Notes: generated by a model from the letters alone, not told the origin. Numbered from the stretch's first letter, positions 53,086-63,900 are shown. The stretch: 64,000 bases of DNA from Cyprinodon diabolis (GCA_030533445.1 CM060068.1:30614510-30678509), one strand, 5' to 3'. A program made the numbers and translations.

Positions 53086-53872
53086 TGTTAGCAGGTGACC
53101 TCTCGGCTGGATTTTCAGTGAGAAAATGAACTTGTCAGGCAGAGTGAAGTTGAGGCATCAACAGGTTTATTTGGCTCCACAGCATTCAGTCTCCATCAAA
53201 CACACAATCTCTAGCTTAAATAGACACAGCTGATGGACTAAACCATTTACAAAAAAAAATTAACTCCTCACTTCCATCTAACAAATACACATTTAAATCA
53301 AATATCTACAATCATAAGCTTAAGGTTATTTTTTTATAAACATTTTCTGATTTAACTTGCACCCAAACACTATAGAAATCCCACAAACTATCTGCACAAC
53401 TCCCCCTGTATTTTCCATGGCCTCTCCCAGAACCTATAAATGGTGTCTGGACCCCTGGGGAAGCATTTGTCCAAACACCCTGGAGAGGACACAGAAAAGA
53501 CAGGTAAGTCACTTTCTCAGCACCACAACACTTCTTTTGCACTTACTTCTAACAGACTTTACACTAACATTTGCTGAAGTTTCTTAACAGTAACGCTTGC
53601 TCCAATTGCTAATGGAGAGCCTTGAACAAAAGGCTACATGCTAACTATTAAAATACCCAATAAATATTCAATAAATATTTTAAAAACCTTGTGTGCAAAC
53701 TGTTCTTTATGTGCAAATCTATGCTTAAAGTGCAGTGCCTAATAAAGTGTCCTAGTGCTAAGCAAGCTGATTTTTAATAAAGTGCAAAGGGCCCTTTAAA
53801 GTGCTACAAGCCATTTACATAAAAAGCTATATACATAAAAATAGTCCCAGTAATGAAGACCTCTTCATTACA
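53086..53872 (-). repeat. 3' LTR of the Gmr1-like element
   Basis: 787 bp. On the element's strand it starts TGTAATGAAGAGG and ends CTGCTAACA. It matches the right-hand LTR along its length with small indels (for example, the right copy lacks about a dozen bases near 53,460 and has extra sequence near the hAT site). An AATAAA on the minus strand at 53,166-53,171 may be the polyadenylation signal. Confidence 0.92.
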
Positions 53873-53890
53873 TTTCTTCCCCCTTCTCTT
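53873..53890 (-). other. polypurine tract
   Basis: On the minus strand AGAAGGGGGAAGAAA lies directly before the 3' LTR, where plus-strand DNA synthesis of an LTR element is primed. Confidence 0.85.
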
Positions 53891-53901
53891 AAGCCAGAAC
53901 C

Positions 53902-55407
53902 TCAGTCGTGTATCCTGGACAGACAGTCAGCAACCACATTGGACTTTCCAGGTTTGTACTGAACTGTGAAATCAAAAGGCTGCAGAGACAGGTACCATCC
54001 AGCGATGCGGGCATTGGCATCCTTCATGCGTCTTAACCACTGAAGGGCCCGATGGTCAGTCTCTAGAGTGAAGTGGCGGCCAAGAAGATAATACCTGAGG
54101 CTTTCAATGGCCCACTTCATGGCCAAGCATTCTTTCTCCACTGTTGAGTACCTGGTCTCCCTGTCAAGCAGCTTCCTACTCAAAAACACCACAGGCTTCC
54201 TTTCACCCTCCACCTCTTGTTGAAGAACTGCTCCAAGCCCCACTCCTGACGCATCGGTTTGCAAGATGAATGGCTTACTGAAGTCTGGGCTGTGTAGAAC
54301 CGGGTCAGAACACACTGCCGCCTTGAGATCCTTGAATGCTCGATCACACTCTTCTGTCCAGCAAACTTTGTTGGGGGCTGAAGCCTTTGTTAGATCAGTC
54401 ATTACAGCTGAGCGGTCTGCGAAAGAAGGTATAAATTTTCTGTACCAGCCAACCAAACCCAGAAATCCTCTCAGCTTCCGCTTTGTGGTTGGAACTTGGA
54501 AGGACTGGATTGCCTCCATCTTCCCCACCTGAGGTTTTATTTGTCCAAACCCAATGACGAAACCCAAATACTCAACTTCTCTCTGGGCTATGGTACACTT
54601 CTTTGGGTTAATAGTCAGCCCAGCCTTCCTGATGCGTTCTAGCACCTCCTGCAGGTGAATCACATGGTCCTCCCAGGACTGGCTATACACCACGACATCG
54701 TCCAGATATGCTGCAGAAAATGCTGACACATCTCTCAGTATATGATCCATTAAACGTTGGAATGTTGCAGGCGCACCCTGTAGCCCAAAAGGCATAACCC
54801 TGAATTGGTACATACCAAAAGGAGTTCTGAAGGCGGTCAGCTCTCTTGCTTCTGGTGCCAAAGCCACTTGCCAGTATCCTTTGCACAGATCCAGCGTTGT
54901 AATGTAGCTTGCTGAACCGACTCTCTCCAATAGGTCATCAACCCTGGGCATTGGGTATGGATCAAAGTTGGACATGGCATTCACATATCTAAAATCAATG
55001 CAAAATCTGAGGGAACCATCCTTCTTTGGTACCAGCACAATTGGACTGCACCATTCACTACAGGACTCTTCAATTATTCCCAAATCCAACATCAGCTTTA
55101 TTTCTTTTCTCAGCACCGGCACCAACCTCTCTGGTATACGATAGCTCTTTTGCCGGCTAGGTGCACCATCTTTCATCCAGATCTTATGTTGAACCAGTGA
55201 TGTGAATCCTGGAGTTTCCTTAAAAAGATGAGGATCCAAAAGATGACTTATGTTGCTCTGCTCAACAAGGGACAAATGAGAAAGGTCAACTGAAAAATCC
55301 TCTGATGTGCTGGTAGGGAAGAATTTTTCAGTCACTTCTTCATCCTCAACTGCATGCAGAAATAACTCCTGATGCACAGGCTCCTGTCGACTGTGAAACT
55401 CTTTCAA
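53902..55407 (-). CDS. Gmr1-like reverse transcriptase and RNase H, open frame
   Basis: A 501-codon open stretch, the 3' part of the broken pol. RT comes first: TLDLCKGYWQ with catalytic D173, PFGLQGAPATFQ and AYLDDVVVYS with D236/D237. It is followed by the thumb/connection region (GFLGLVGWYRKFIP). RNase H has QTDASGVGLG (D385), STVEKECLA (E426), ETDHRALQWL (D451) and VVADCLSR (D494). All expected catalytic residues are present. The first Met is not the true start, because the domain was made as part of a longer polyprotein and a frame change near 55,430 separates it from integrase. It ends just before the polypurine tract, with no integrase downstream. Confidence 0.92.
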   Translation of the reverse strand: MKEFHSRQEPVHQELFLHAVEDEEVTEKFFPTSTSEDFSVDLSHLSLVEQSNISHLLDPHLFKETPGFTSLVQHKIWMKDGAPSRQKSYRIPERLVPVLRKEIKLMLDLGIIEESCSEWCSPIVLVPKKDGSLRFCIDFRYVNAMSNFDPYPMPRVDDLLERVGSASYITTLDLCKGYWQVALAPEARELTAFRTPFGMYQFRVMPFGLQGAPATFQRLMDHILRDVSAFSAAYLDDVVVYSQSWEDHVIHLQEVLERIRKAGLTINPKKCTIAQREVEYLGFVIGFGQIKPQVGKMEAIQSFQVPTTKRKLRGFLGLVGWYRKFIPSFADRSAVMTDLTKASAPNKVCWTEECDRAFKDLKAAVCSDPVLHSPDFSKPFILQTDASGVGLGAVLQQEVEGERKPVVFLSRKLLDRETRYSTVEKECLAMKWAIESLRYYLLGRHFTLETDHRALQWLRRMKDANARIAGWYLSLQPFDFTVQYKPGKSNVVADCLSRIHD

Positions 55408-56502
55408 CAGGTTGACATGAAATGTCTGATATTTCTTAGCCCTTTCGGCATGTGCAGTTCATAAACCAGTTTACTTACTTGTTTAGTGATCTCATATGGT
55501 CCATGCCATTTTGTCAGCAGCTTGTTCTCACTGGTGGGAAGCAGTAACAGTACTTTCTGCCCTGGAAGGAAGACCCTGTCTCTGGCCTTCTGATCATACC
55601 AGGTCTTCTGATGCTGTTGAGCTGCTTTCATGTTGTCCTGTGCAAATGATGCCATCTCCTGCAGTCTCTCCCTCATGTTTATGACATACGCAGCAATGTT
55701 CTCTCCCTCTGGCTTGGACTCTTCCCAGCAGTCCTTCAGCAGATCCAGTGGGCCTCTCACTTGGCGTCCATACAATAGTTCAAAGGGTGAGAAGCCTGTG
55801 GAAACCTGTGGAACCTCCCGGTAAGCAAATAACAGGTAAGGCAGCCACTGGTCCCAGTCTGCACCTGTGTCAGAGACAAACTTGCGCAGCATATTTTTGA
55901 GTCTGGTTATATCTTTTCACTAGCCCGTCCGTTTGGGGGTCATAAGGGGTGGTCTTAAGGCCCTTAATCCCTAACAACTTATACACCTGCTGCAATAATT
56001 TGGACAAAAAGTTTGTTCCACAATCTGTAAGAATCTCTCTCGGGATTCCTACTCTAGAGAATAGTTGCAGAAGGCAGTTAGCAATATGGCGGGCTTTAAT
56101 AGATCTAAGTGGGAAGGCCTCTGGGTATTGTGTAGCATAATCACATATCACCAATATGTAACAATAGCCTGTAGAGCTCTTTTCTAGTGGACCCACAATG
56201 CCCATGCCTAGCCTTTCAAAAGGAGTCTCAACAATTGGGAGTGGTTGTAGTGGAGCTCGTGCTACACCTTTGCCTGAAGTCAACTGGCACTTTTTGCAGG
56301 AACTACAGAATTTTGAAATCTCACTATACATTCCTGGCCAGACAAAACGGGTGCTGATCCTACTCAGTGTCTTGTGAAAAGCCATATGACCAGCCCAAGG
56401 AATTGAATGCCCAAGCTCCATAACTTTGAACCGGAACTGTTGTGGGAGAGCTAAAGCTTCACACTTTCCCTTTTTCTGGTACAAGATGCCTCCTTTAATC
56501 AT
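55404..56502 (-). pseudogene. Gmr1-like integrase, frameshifted with altered active site
   Basis: Two overlapping frames, 55,870-56,502 and 55,404-55,892, cover one integrase. The N-terminal HHCC zinc finger is visible (GHSIPWAGHMAFHK and CSSCKKCQL). In the core, LTDCGTNFLS keeps the second Asp. The position of the first catalytic Asp, before IVGPL, reads Gly, and the catalytic Glu position after DGLV reads Lys. A one-base frame change lies near 55,880, within the core; after it come WLPYLLFAYREVP and STGFSPFELLYGR, which are typical Ty3/gypsy integrase text. A second frame change lies near the join to RT at about 55,430. It is not functional as it stands. Confidence 0.9.
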
Positions 56503-56529
56503 ATAGACTGCATCTTCTAGAAAGTTTAC

Positions 56530-57330
56530 CTAGCACTGATTGGTTTCCCCTTTCCCTGTCACTTTTTCAAACCAGGGTTTCAGAGTAGGATCCTCTCTCT
56601 GCAGTGCCCCCAAATCTGAAGGAATGTCAAAATCAAAGAGATTTGGCTTAGATAAGGGTTCTGTCTTCTCACCACCGGAACCTTTAAACTTATCCCTTCT
56701 TCTCTGAGCTCTAGATTTCTTAGTCTTTCCTGGCTGTGCTTCCAGAGATTCCCTGAAAAAAGGTAACTCTTCCAGCCCTGTCTTTGCACTCTGGGCCCTT
56801 GTGATGACATGACATGGATTCAATGGTCTTGTTTGGAATGCTTCTACTGGATCAACTGAGCTCTGGGTGTCATTGATTACTTGGGAATCATGATATGTCT
56901 GATGTATAAGATCAAAGAGAGTGGGGATATCATTTCCCAGTATGACTGAATAAGGCAACGAGGGAACCACAGCTACCTGTACCAGGTAAGTCTGACCTCC
57001 AACTGTCAAATAAACCTCAGCTGTAGGGTAAACATGTTCATCCCCATGTATACAACTTATTCTAGTCCCCACCCCATTCAGGTTTTCCTCTGAGATCAGA
57101 CTAGCTTGTACTAGAGACTGGAAGCACCCAGAGTCAAGCAAAGCTTCGGCTTTCTCCCCATTAATTAGAACAGGAACCATGCAAACCATCTTTTCTACCA
57201 TCTCTGTGGCTGGTCTTGGAACTGAACACAAAAGAGATGGCTTTGATTTCAGGGCAGGGCAAAAATGTTGTGTATGGCCAAATTTATTACAATTATAACA
57301 TCTTACTTCTTGGGCTGAGGACTTTGGAAA
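56530..57330 (-). pseudogene. Gmr1-like zinc knuckle and protease segment
   Basis: It lies in the same frame as gag, after the TAA at 57,331-57,333. The first part encodes a retroviral-type zinc knuckle, CYNCNKFGHTQHFC (CX2CX4HX4C). The protease follows, with the aspartic protease motif ALLDSGCFQSLV near PVLINGEKAE and the hydrophobic SVILGNDIP downstream. It ends at a TAG (56,530-56,532), after which the same frame continues into integrase nine codons later. No Met start is needed, as this is an internal polyprotein segment. Confidence 0.85.
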
Positions 57331-58338
57331 TTACTTTTTACCACTATTTTGTCTATGGGAAGGAATCTGCCTTGAACTAGACATAGTTCTAGCCTGAACC
57401 TGACCAGACCCAGTTTCACCCCCATTGGACTTACCTGGTTGGGCATAGTGGGTCTCCCGGGCAAAACAGGTGCTCTTGCTCCCCTTCGTGGCGGATGTCA
57501 ACACCTCTGCGAGGCCAGCTGCTTCTTTCGCCGTCTTCGGGTCACGCTCCCGTATCCATATCTCTAACTCTGGATTAACCATCCTCAAAAACTGCTCCAG
57601 AATTATCTGCTCAGATATTTCTTGTACAGTAGATTTCTCAGGTTTAACCCATCTTGAAAACAAGTCTTTCAGTCGTACATAAAGCTCACGTGGCGTCTCA
57701 CCTGGCTCCACCCTCAGGGATCTGAAGTGGCGTCGATACGTGTCAGCAGTGATCTCATACTTTGCCAGAATTGCTTCTTTCACTTTGTCATAGTTCTCAG
57801 AATCTGCAATATCCATGAGAACATAAGCGGTACAAACTTTTCCTGTCAAAAGGGGAACGAGACGCACAGCCCACTCATCTCTGGACCAGCGACACACCTG
57901 GGCCATCCTCTCAAATGTTGTCAGGAAATGCTCAATGTCATCATCCGCAGATAAGAGAGGAAATTTTGGTTCCATAAGGGACCTGGAACCATGGGGAACC
58001 TGGACATCACCAACCTCTGATTCATCTTCATGCACTTCATGTGCTGCGGGGCAAGGTGGTGCTTCAGGTTCAGGTTTATCAATCACAGCATTTACTAGGA
58101 GCTGTAGTTGTTGAAATTGGTGCTGCATGCTTTTCCACCTCTGCTCCTGGCGAGAAAAGTCTTTCTCCAATTTCTGGTCTCTATTTGCTTGAGACTGCAA
58201 CAGAGATTTAACCAACCCCGCCAGTTCCTCCAACCTGTCCACAGGCTTTGCTGCTGCCATAGCCTCCAGATCAGATGAAGCTGAAGCCCCTTCAGGCTCT
58301 TCCTCTTGGTTTGCCTTTTTTCCACCTCTAGTCATCAT
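57331..58338 (-). CDS. Gmr1-like gag with SCAN-like capsid domain
   Basis: 335 codons from the first of two adjacent ATGs at 58,336-58,338 to a TAA at 57,331. Frame upstream of the ATG is the primer-binding site and leader. The N-terminal part is charged with a predicted coiled region (DRLEELAGLVKSLLQSQ and Gln-rich text). The central capsid region (KFPLLSADDDIEHFLTTFER) leads into a segment closely resembling the SCAN domain: FRSLRVEPGETPRELYVRLK, LFSRWVKP, IILEQFLRMVNPELEIWIRE. SCAN domains of vertebrate zinc-finger proteins are known to derive from Gmr1-like gag. The stop falls before the zinc knuckle, so the original gag was longer. Confidence 0.88.
   Translation of the reverse strand: MMTRGGKKANQEEEPEGASASSDLEAMAAAKPVDRLEELAGLVKSLLQSQANRDQKLEKDFSRQEQRWKSMQHQFQQLQLLVNAVIDKPEPEAPPCPAAHEVHEDESEVGDVQVPHGSRSLMEPKFPLLSADDDIEHFLTTFERMAQVCRWSRDEWAVRLVPLLTGKVCTAYVLMDIADSENYDKVKEAILAKYEITADTYRRHFRSLRVEPGETPRELYVRLKDLFSRWVKPEKSTVQEISEQIILEQFLRMVNPELEIWIRERDPKTAKEAAGLAEVLTSATKGSKSTCFARETHYAQPGKSNGGETGSGQVQARTMSSSRQIPSHRQNSGKK
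57496..57745 (-). other. SCAN-like domain within gag
   Basis: The hallmark pattern FR, GETPRE, RL, LFSRW, E/IILEQFL, NPELEIWI and EAAGLAE follows the SCAN consensus in order and spacing. It is a dimerisation fold derived from the C-terminal part of retroelement capsid. Confidence 0.8.
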
Positions 58339-58355
58339 CTCACTGTAGCATGGAG

Positions 58356-58373
58356 ATCCCAATTCTGACACCA
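58356..58373 (-). other. primer-binding site of the LTR element
   Basis: On the minus strand TGGTGTCAGAATTGGGAT begins two bases after the 5' LTR. The leading TGG pairs with the CCA end of a tRNA; I did not determine which tRNA. Confidence 0.75.
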
Positions 58374-58849
58374 ACTGTTAACAGGCGACCTCTCGGCTGG
58401 ATTTTCAGTGAGAAAAATAACTTGTCAGGCAGAGTGAAGTTGAGGCATCAACAGGTTTATTTGGCTCCACAGCATTCAGTCTCCATCAAACACACAATCT
58501 CTAGCTTAAATAGACACAGCTGATGGACTAAACCATTTACAAAAAAAAATTAACTCCTCACTTCCATCTAACAAATACACATTTAAATCAAATATCTACA
58601 AACATACACTTAAGGTTATTTTTTTATAAACATTTTCTGATTTAACTTGCACCCAAACACTATAGAAATCCCACAAACTATGTGCACAACTCCCCCTGTA
58701 TTTTCCATGGCCTCTCCCAGAACCTATAAATGGTGTCTGGACACCGGGGACAGAAAAGACAGGTAAGTCACTTTCTCAGCACCACAACACTTCTTTTGCA
58801 CTTACTTCTAACAGACTTTACACTAACATTTGCTGAAGTTTCTAAACAG

Positions 58850-60586
58850 TAGTGATGGGTTGATGAGGCGTCATGAAACGTTTTGACACATTACCAAACT
58901 GTATTGATACTGTGTCGATACTGTGTCACTGAATACTGACACCTGCTGGACATTAAAAATCCCTACAGGCAACCTAGTTGACAGAGTTAACTGACACTGA
59001 TTTGATGACCTATTATATACACTAATATGATGCAATTCATTGTATGATGCATTGTATTATTATTAAAACATATTTGATATTTTAGACACAGTCAATGAAT
59101 AATGAGAACCTGCATCATAATGTAATAATCTCTAAGTAAACATGTAATAAATGAAGATGCTTGTTCACTGGTATTTTTTTTTACAAATTTTTATTCAAAA
59201 AAATAAGTTGTTGCAACGTTTTGAAATTCAGTCTGTTGCGCTTTTTTGATATTAGTTCTCCAGCTGTGGAAAACACCCGCTCACACGGCACAGATGAAGC
59301 TGGAGTGCACACTTTTAAGGCCAGGCGGAAGAGGTTTGGATAAACCGTCCTTTGGTTTTTCCAATATACAAGAGGATCCTGGGACCTCGCAATATTGCCC
59401 TCTGCCATGTATCTCTGCACCTCAAGAATGGCATCAGCTGTGGCACTTTTGGTCTGCCTCCCCACTTCTAGATCAAAATGTTCCCAAAGGTCATCTTAAA
59501 AAAAAAAAAAAAACATTTTAAGACATGATTTACAAACAACAAAGAAATGATGTTCAATATCATGCCTGAAGTGGGGGCAGACAGCTGTTGTGAAGATGTT
59601 CCCGGCTGGGGCTCATTTGAGCTTCCAATTGAGGCACAGTCTGTCCGCAGTCTGCTGTACTTCCATTTTCACAAGTTCCCGTTCCTCCTCGTACTTTTTG
59701 GCCAACAGTTGTTTGATGGTCTGAAAACCACACCAAGTCAAACCAGAAGAAAATCAATATATTTAAAATAAATTTGATAAATAAACTACCACTTTAGATA
59801 ATTTCCACACAAACCTTTCTGGTTGGCAAAACATATGAGGGCTCAAGGAGCTGAACCAGCTCCCTGAACCCTTCATTCTCCACAACAGCGAGGGGCTGGC
59901 GGTCCTTTACAATGAAATTAAGCACAGCCTCATCAAGCATCTGCTTCCTGGAAGCTTGATGGTTAAAAATGAGAAAGTGTAAAATATTCAGAATTATCAA
60001 TAAAACAAAGTCAGTAAGTTGTAAAATACCTGTATACCTGAGTTCATCATGGGTGTATCATGGATTTCACTCTCATGCTTGGCCCTATAATGCCTCAGCA
60101 TTGAGGAGGTGCTGTTATTTAAATATGCAAGCTCTGTTGAGCAATTGCGATATTTAACCTGCAGAAAATAACACGAACAGTAAACTAAAGGTCACTTTGA
60201 AATGAATTTCTACTCAGAAAATCAAGTGGAAACTCTGAGAGGAACAGGATGAAACAAGGAAATTAAAACAAATACCTTATTTTCCGAAATGACATCAAAG
60301 TGGTCCCACAAGGCAGAAACCTTTCTTTTTGCTTGAGGAAGCTCCATAATTTTTGATGAATTTTATATTCGCAAAACACGCAAGATTGTTTTGGCAGATG
60401 CATCTCGTTGGCAGATGCGCTTCTTTATAAAGGCTTGTCAATCAGTTCGAAACATCGGTCACGTGACCGATACAGGAACTGTTTCAGTCACGTGACTTTT
60501 CCGTAGCGATACACACGTCGACACAGCTTTCGCTCTATGAGAACGACACATGCGCCGACGCATCGGTGTTGCCCGACCCATCACTA
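58850..60586 (-). mobile_element. internally deleted hAT transposon inside the LTR
   Basis: A 1,737-bp element with inverted ends TAGTGATGGGT and ACCCATCACTA (one base differs inside), flanked by an exact 8-bp duplication CTAAACAG (58,842-58,849 and 60,587-60,594). The 3' LTR shows the empty site as CTTAACAG. It carries parts of a BED-type hAT transposase gene on the minus strand, with the catalytic middle missing. Confidence 0.92.
59181..60347 (-). pseudogene. hAT transposase remnant (BED finger and dimerisation domain)
   Basis: A start at 60,345-60,347 opens a 72-nt exon (MELPQAKRKVSALWDHFDVI) with a GT donor at 60,275-60,274. Exon 2 (60,158 to 60,038) encodes the rest of a BED finger ending STSSMLRHYRAKHES. 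The first Cys of the usual CxxC pair reads Tyr (YRNC). A third piece at about 59,800-59,950 gives LNFIVKDRQPLAVVENEGFR, a well-known hAT text. The central RNase H-like region is missing. The end, 59,181-59,465, is the hAT C-terminal dimerisation domain (SSVPCERVFSTAGELISKKR). It cannot make an active transposase. Confidence 0.85.
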
Positions 60587-60933
60587 CTAAACAGTAACCC
60601 TTGTTTGCTCTAAACATAAATCCTCTTTTCCACAGACAACCACCCCAATTGCTAATGGAGAGCAGCTGTGGAGAGCCTTGAACAAAAGGCTACATGCTAA
60701 CTATTAAAATACCCAATAAATATTAAATAAATATTTTAAAAACCTTGTGTGCAAACTGTTCTTTATGTGCAAATCTATGCTTAAAGTGCAGTGCCTAATA
60801 AAGTGTCCTAGTGCTAAGCAAGCTGATTTTTAATAAAGTGCAAAGGGCCCTTTAAAGTGCTACAAGCTATTTACATAAAAAGCTATATACATAAAAATAG
60901 TCCCAGTAATGAAGACCTCTTCATTACACTTCC

Positions 60934-63900
60934 CCAGAAAAGTTTTGTACTGCATTGTTTGTTGATTTGTTGGGCACTCTTCTGGCGGTTGCCATAGCTA
61001 CTGCCTCCATTTTCTCTCTGTGGCTGCTCACATAAAGGACTGTGTCCTTGTCTCCATAATAGTTACAAATTGAATACTGCAGTTTCCAAGGACTCATGTC
61101 ACCAACTTACAGCAAAGTGAAAGTTTACGCGTATGTGCCGCTGTGTTTGTGTGTCTTAGAGGACAACAGGAAACAAGCTCACTTCGATGTAAATGTGTAG
61201 GATTTATGAGTGTGAACGTCGGTCATTCGAGAATGAAAGGATATAAAAGAACAAATGAAGGTATCTTAAGCAACAAAGCATGAAGGTGGCACGAACAACC
61301 GAACAAAAACAAAAAAAGGGGTTTAACTCAAGAATTATACTGGGGAAGAAAAGTTGTCCCACTTTATATGCATATGAATTAGAGGATGTAAATAAGTTGG
61401 ATAGTATTAAAGCTGCCTTGCTGAGCTTTATAAAATTTTCAAAATTAAAAATCTAAGTTCAAACAGAACAATGGAAAATGAAATATGCTGCCATCAGCCG
61501 TAACGTCTTTGTAAAATGGATCAATTCACTCAGGCGAAAGATAACATAAAAAGAAGACAGCTCTGTCTGTGTTTGAGTCAGCAGATGTGGGTCAAACATG
61601 TACAAGCGTGTGGATGTTAATTTTATTATAGTGAGCAGATTTGTATTTCTCTGAATAAAGCATTCCACCTGTCTGACTCAATCCTGTACAGAACCACAAC
61701 TGGCTGGTATCACTGCTGCCAAGGGTTTGTCTCTATCAGCTTTGCAGTTTTAATTTTACAGTATATACACCAAAAGGCTGTCAGAAACTTCATCTTAGAC
61801 CTTTTGAATGTTTCTTTGATTTTTATAGCAACCTAAAAACAATATCTGTCTTGTTTTTTTCATATATTTTTTGGCACTTTAGGCTAACCCTTAATCTGTA
61901 AAAGCAAATGGATGATGTGGTAGGAAAAAAAAATTAAAAATACAGAGATTATATCTTAATCAATTGTGACTGATTCAAATGCATTCAAATAATTGAATGT
62001 ATTTAATTGCTTTGGCCTTGCCATGAGCAGCGGATGAAAGTAGCTGTAGCTAAATCTAGTGAAAAGCATTGGATCTTTCAATAAAGAGGAATGTTTTTAC
62101 ACATTGTTTCTATGAAATGATTAATAAACTAAACTAAAGATTCCCTCAATAGTAAAGTCCTGGCCTTAAATTTTTATCATTGGCTGTTTGCTGTGAGCCA
62201 ATCACTTATTTGAATCCCAGCTCAATGACACCCTGCTCCTCTGTGTGAACAAACACAGTGAAGCTCATTATTTACCTCAGCTGTGATCCTCTCACTGAAT
62301 CGGGGTAAACAACACATGTAACCCAGGCTTGTGATAGGATAGTTCTGCATCTGTTTGTCTCTCTTCTTGTTACCCTGTTCAAGGCTGGTGTATACGCACA
62401 CAAGGTCACCCTGATTAGAACAAACAAAATAACAGATAAGCAACTTTTTAGGTCAGGAACAAGTAAGGCGGCTGTTATAGTGATAGGACCGTGTCCCGAA
62501 TGCGTCCTTAATTATACACATGTACAGTGAAATGAAAAAGAACCGCCCAAACAGATTGTCTTTGTTTTCACTTTTTTAATCACATTTGAATGATTAAGGT
62601 CATCAAACAAGTTCTAATATAAGACAAAAATAATCAGATAAAAAACTGAGTTCAAAACCTAATAACTGGATGTGCCACTATTTTGCCAACAACTGCCATC
62701 AAGTGTTTGGGTCACCATGCAGATTTTTTTTCTTATGGGAAAACTGTTTTAATTCTGCCACATTTGAGGGTTTCAGGAAAAGTCTCACCCAGACGTTGAT
62801 CACATTTAAAATTTCGTTTTTTCCTTTTTAACCATGAAAATGTGATCTCAGTTCTGTAAATCATAGCAAATGGTCTGCCACCTGTGTTTGGGTACCAATA
62901 TTATGCGTCGTGCTGAGACGTTTTAGTTTTATGACACATGCTGCCTTAAAAGTCATCATCCTAATTTGCCCAAAGTTATCAGGATGTTTTGGAAAATGTG
63001 AGAAGAGCATGTGCGTTCTCTTTGGCAAGCAGGGGTTTTGGACTTGGCCCTTCCAGATAGAGGCTGTTTTGCTAAGCTATTTTTTTTATTGTTAAATTAT
63101 GAACTCTGAACTAAGATGGGGTAAATGAGCCATACAGTGCTTTAGATGTTGCTCTGTGTACTATGGTGCCCCCTTGATGAGTTTCTGATCTACCCTTGTC
63201 TTAACTTTGTTAGACTGCCGCTGCTGGAAGAGCTCATCATTGTGGTTTTTAATAAAAAAACAACAATATTTTTCTTTTTTGATAAATGAAATAATAATTC
63301 GTAACTGATTTAGGTGTTGCAAAAAGCCAAGAGAAAAGAAAAGAGCAAATATATCCCTTTAAAAAATGTTTAAATCAACTCTTGATATACAACTCTGCAT
63401 ATAAATAAATGAAGGCATTTACATGTCTCAATCTTTCTTGTGCATGCTACTGATAGTTGTGATATACAGCAAAACTCCCATCATTATCACCATCCCCTCT
63501 CTTTTATCAACCAAAACAAAACTGAGGAAGGACAGCAGCTAAAATAAGCCAAGGACACAGCATTTGTTATATATACGAATAAGATATTGCCCCCCAGAAT
63601 TCAGGAGTCCCTTTTACATTTAATTTCTTCACTGCTATAATTATTCTCATCCTCATTATTATTCTGTTCATAAAATGAAGAGTTTTTTTATCCAAATACT
63701 TTCAAAAGCTTCTTGTAGATTGCACTTTAAGGGGCTATGTGATCCGTTGACTTCTTGTCATATTTGTACAGAGAAACCACCAGCTCTTTCTTCTATTTAA
63801 AGTAAAAAATTTAAAAAGAAAGAAAAGAAAAATCCTTTTTAATAATCACAGAAAACAGTCACAAAGAACTGTACATGTACACAAAAAGATTAATTAAAAC

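Larger units (their letters stand above)
53086..60928 (-). mobile_element. Gmr1-like Ty3/gypsy LTR retrotransposon with nested hAT
   Basis: Read on the minus strand: 5' LTR (60,928-58,376, split by a hAT), primer-binding site, gag, zinc knuckle, protease, integrase, reverse transcriptase, RNase H, polypurine tract and 3' LTR (53,872-53,086). A 5-bp target duplication CTTCC lies at 53,081-53,085 and 60,929-60,933. Without the hAT the element is about 6.1 kb. Integrase comes before reverse transcriptase, the reverse of ordinary Ty3/gypsy elements and the hallmark of the Gmr1 group of deuterostome elements. The polyprotein is broken by two in-frame stops and two single-base frame changes, so this copy is not autonomous. 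Confidence 0.92.
58376..60928 (-). repeat. 5' LTR of the Gmr1-like element, split by a hAT
   Basis: Two pieces, 58,376-58,849 and 60,595-60,928, together match the 3' LTR at 53,086-53,872. The gap is the hAT element and one copy of its 8-bp duplication. Without them this LTR is about 808 bp, against 787 bp for the other. Confidence 0.9.

Noticed and set aside
58339..58374. Longer gag start
   Set aside because: This stretch is the primer-binding site and leader without an ATG; the first ATG pair is at 58,333-58,338.
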